From Camillea tinctor (lineage: Eukaryota > Ascomycota > Sordariomycetes > Xylariales > Xylariaceae), in assembly GCA_022578605.1 (NCBI GenBank), contig MU394075.1, positions 186,001 through 250,000 of the forward strand: DNA of 64,000 nt. Direction: 5' to 3'. How positions within the stretch are numbered: position 1 is the stretch's first letter; each line of letters begins with the position of its first letter. Shown piece by piece: positions 61,376 to 64,000 of the stretch. The position numbers and the translations under genes are program-made. The notes below the pieces were generated by a model, which searched no databases, was not told where the DNA came from, and saw only the letters and a program-made list of their open reading frames with translations.

Positions 61376-64000
61376 AGAGCCTTAGTTGATGACGTCAAAG
61401 TGTGGGAGGCATGGAATGGGAAGACGAAAAATATAAGTTATAAGGACAAAAAATCTTTCGGGTGGCTACATTGCGCGGATGATATATTCGGCAATATGAT
61501 ATGACATTAAGAGTAGGGGCTATTATTATTATTGTTTCTTGTCATTATTATTCATCGCTACGACACTAGTAGAGGTATAAGGTTAGGCACCTAGTTTTTT
61601 TTTTCAGATGCCTCCTTGGAAATAGGGGGATGTGTAGCAGGGGAAGAGGGCGTTTGGAAAGAGAAGGGGATAGGGAAGAGAGGGCAATGATGACGACGAT
61701 GATTATGTATTAGCTCGATAAAAGAGGCAGAAGGTCGAAGGCATAAGACATTATGAGAAAATTATGGGATTTCATTCGACATTTCATCGGCATCGGTTCG
61801 ATATTTGCTTTCTTCACCCGTATTTAACTTACCTCCCTAAGTTACCTACTAGGTGCTTGGGTATATTATTTCATATCTCTCGCGTCTATCTTGTGTATAG
61901 TATTTATATGTCGATACTTCTTGGCTTTACGCATACTCGGTTGTCTCCAATAGTGCGTCTGGGTCTGGGGAGGTATGCTCGAGTGTGTACGGGCGAGGTT
62001 CGATATCCCTCTCCACTTCAGAAGGTAGCATCCCGTTGCCCGTATAATGTTGAGAGATGGGCAATCGGCATACCATGCCATCTCAAAACAACTCGAAGCT
62101 AGTTGTCAGTAGCAAGAAAAAAAAACTTGGACTTACCGCATCGAATGCCTTGCTTCGCATGCGTCTTGTCGCTTTTTTCTTTTATCGCTAGATTACCACG
62201 CGCTCGCACCACCAATGAGCGTGTCTGCTATGCTATAGCGTTTGCCTAACTGGGATATTTCGGCCTCGTTTCGTTATAACATGACCAGAACCCAGCTCGT
62301 TTCCGATCGCTATTATATCTATTAGGTCAGGGCGAGATGCTTTAACCGATGGATGCAAAACTTCTAGTTTTAACAGTACCCTACCTAAGGGCATGCTCGT
62401 GATTTTAGGTAATATACTGAGGTTCTTGGTATACAGGAATAGGTTACTGCGCAGGACGACAACCCCTGCGGGTTAGGTATAGGTTAGCGGTGCTGCGCCA
62501 AGGACGCCCTCCCGCGTGATTGGGCGGCACGGTAAAGATGCGGCTCTGGCAGTTTGGGGGACAGCACTGGATTGAAGGCCTTTTGACGGCGGCTGGCTAC
62601 ATATGTAATGCGCATAGAAGAGGTTAGGTATACTTGATTAGCTCTTCATGCAATGCGACGGGGCCTCGCTCGTTAAAAATAAGTACGACCTAAGGAGCCT
62701 AAGGAGCCAATAGTGTTTATCGCTTTTCTCTTCTTATTCGTCGTTGGTATGTCGGATTTGAGGTGGTGATGGCGAAGGGAAAGAAGGGACCGTGGGTGGA
62801 GTGTAGGGAGCCGAGAGTACGGAAAGGAGAGAGATGGAGAAACATCTAGAATCTACTTTCTGAAGCGTTCGTGCATGGGGTGTATAAGTGAGTAAGTGAA
62901 CAAGTGAATGTGGATCGAAGCCATCCATTGCTCGATGATTCACATATGTAGTATTAGATATGATTTCATGGTAGATAATCTTTGGCTCTTGACGGACGGA
63001 CTGACTCCGCCCTCTCTCTCTCTCTCTCTCTCTTGAGATGGTGTATATCACCTACCACTCTTTCAAGACCCGAGAACCATCCAGAACTGGATGAAACATA
63101 TTACTTCACCTACCTTACTTATATAGATCCCGAGCGCCAAGACCCCTTTCGTTGGGTAGAACCCTCCCGGAAATTCTAGAACCCTTGCCTCCCCTCCCCT
63201 CATCTTTCTGAGGAATACGTGCACGGAGATTGGTTCACGTCGTTTGATTGTAACTCACCTTACCCCCCTCATTCTTATTAACCGCTACCTATAGGGGGGA
63301 GATAGGCTAGGATAACGAGCGGCTCAAACTCTGAAACATGTTCATCATTGTTTCTGTCGACTTCGCTTTCTCCACCCGTACCGAGTTTGCCTATTTACAC
63401 ATCTGCTTAGGTATACTGCACATCATCGACTTTCCGCCGCCGGACAGCCGCGCCGGAGACTTGCTCCGGACGGGGAAGTATGTGTGGCTAGGCCGTTAGA
63501 TAACACCACAGAAGGGGGCAGTGAGCAGGTTGATAGGTTATGTATGTGTGTAGGTAGATACCAGTCATTTACCCCATGAGAACGAACGAATGCGAGACTA
63601 CACTAACAACATTCGAGTAGCTGTGGCTGCGGCCTTGCCGACCGGTCGTCCTGTCATCAACTTGCACTACAACCGCCGGGGGGGATAGTGGTTGAAGTTG
63701 TTTTCCCCCACATGACGAAGCTCGTGACGGAGGATACGTAGGTAGTTCGCCGGTGGCGAATATCTCTGTTTAGCGCTCATGTGATACTCGCATGCTCGAT
63801 ATGGCCGGCCTCGTACCGGCAGTGAGTCACCGGCGGCGTGATCAATGGTCTGGTTTATACATATGAATGCACGATGCCGAGGCTGAGAAGGTTTGTCTAG
63901 CCGGGCGATGATGATACCTTCTGATTTCGCAGCCATGAGCCATCGAGGTTAGATTTCAGTCCGGCTACTAGTGACTCCCACTTCAGCTTTTCTGCATGTA
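61376..64000. other. Gene-free region at the right edge
   Basis: No gene supported in 2.6 kb. It holds a CT repeat (63012-63033), a tandem CCTAAGGAG word (about 62689-62708) and short GTAGGTAG pieces. A gene reaching in from beyond the window cannot be excluded. Confidence 0.5.
63012..63033. repeat. CT dinucleotide repeat, about 11 copies
   Basis: Perfect CT run in gene-free DNA. Confidence 0.9.

Overview
The window looks like nuclear DNA of a filamentous ascomycete (Pezizomycotina, most likely a sordariomycete; the many CCTA/TAGG microsatellites recall Xylariales, but that is only a guess). Introns of about 60-185 nt with GTAAGT/GTATGT-type donors and CTGAC or ACTAAC branch points, a Pac2-type WOPR regulator, a fungal linker histone H1 and a transposon destroyed by repeat-induced point mutation (RIP) all fit. 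Gene density is very low: six protein genes can be supported in 64 kb. No tRNA, rRNA, CRISPR or bacterial-type feature was seen.

Layout. 1-7331: no recognisable gene, only microsatellites and small hairpins. 7332-8669 (-): intronless WOPR transcription factor of the Gti1/Pac2 family. 8670-30642: about 22 kb without a recognisable gene, holding homopurine/homopyrimidine tracts, simple repeats and a cluster of TACTCCGTA motifs. 30643-32379 (-): mitochondrial-type asparaginyl-tRNA synthetase in three exons. 34357-35425 (+): fungal PARG-like protein (DUF2263/TIGR02452) in two exons, divergent from the synthetase. 35426-39918: gene-free and partly decayed. 39919-41682 (-): GH13 maltase/alpha-glucosidase without introns. 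43462-49799: a RIP-degraded Tad-type LINE with a 13-bp target-site duplication and an A-rich 3' tail. 49813-55822: decayed coding-like traces, then purine-rich DNA with G-run clusters. 55823-56967 (+): histone H1 in six exons. 59312-61375 (+): a proline-rich, disordered protein with NPF motifs. 61376-64000: no gene seen.

The genes do not form an obvious pathway or biosynthetic cluster. They are housekeeping or regulatory singletons (development, mitochondrial translation, ADP-ribose metabolism, sugar use, chromatin). The clearest unusual object is the LINE: despite extreme AT enrichment, its zinc-knuckle, reverse-transcriptase and RNase H landmarks can still be read, and those of ORF2 lie in one frame over about 1.16 kb. 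That means it decayed by transitions rather than indels. I found no convincing new multi-gene system. The best leads are the isolation and possible uORF control of the WOPR gene, an altered signature in the PARG-like protein, an unusual residue beside the maltase nucleophile, and the G-run cluster upstream of histone H1.
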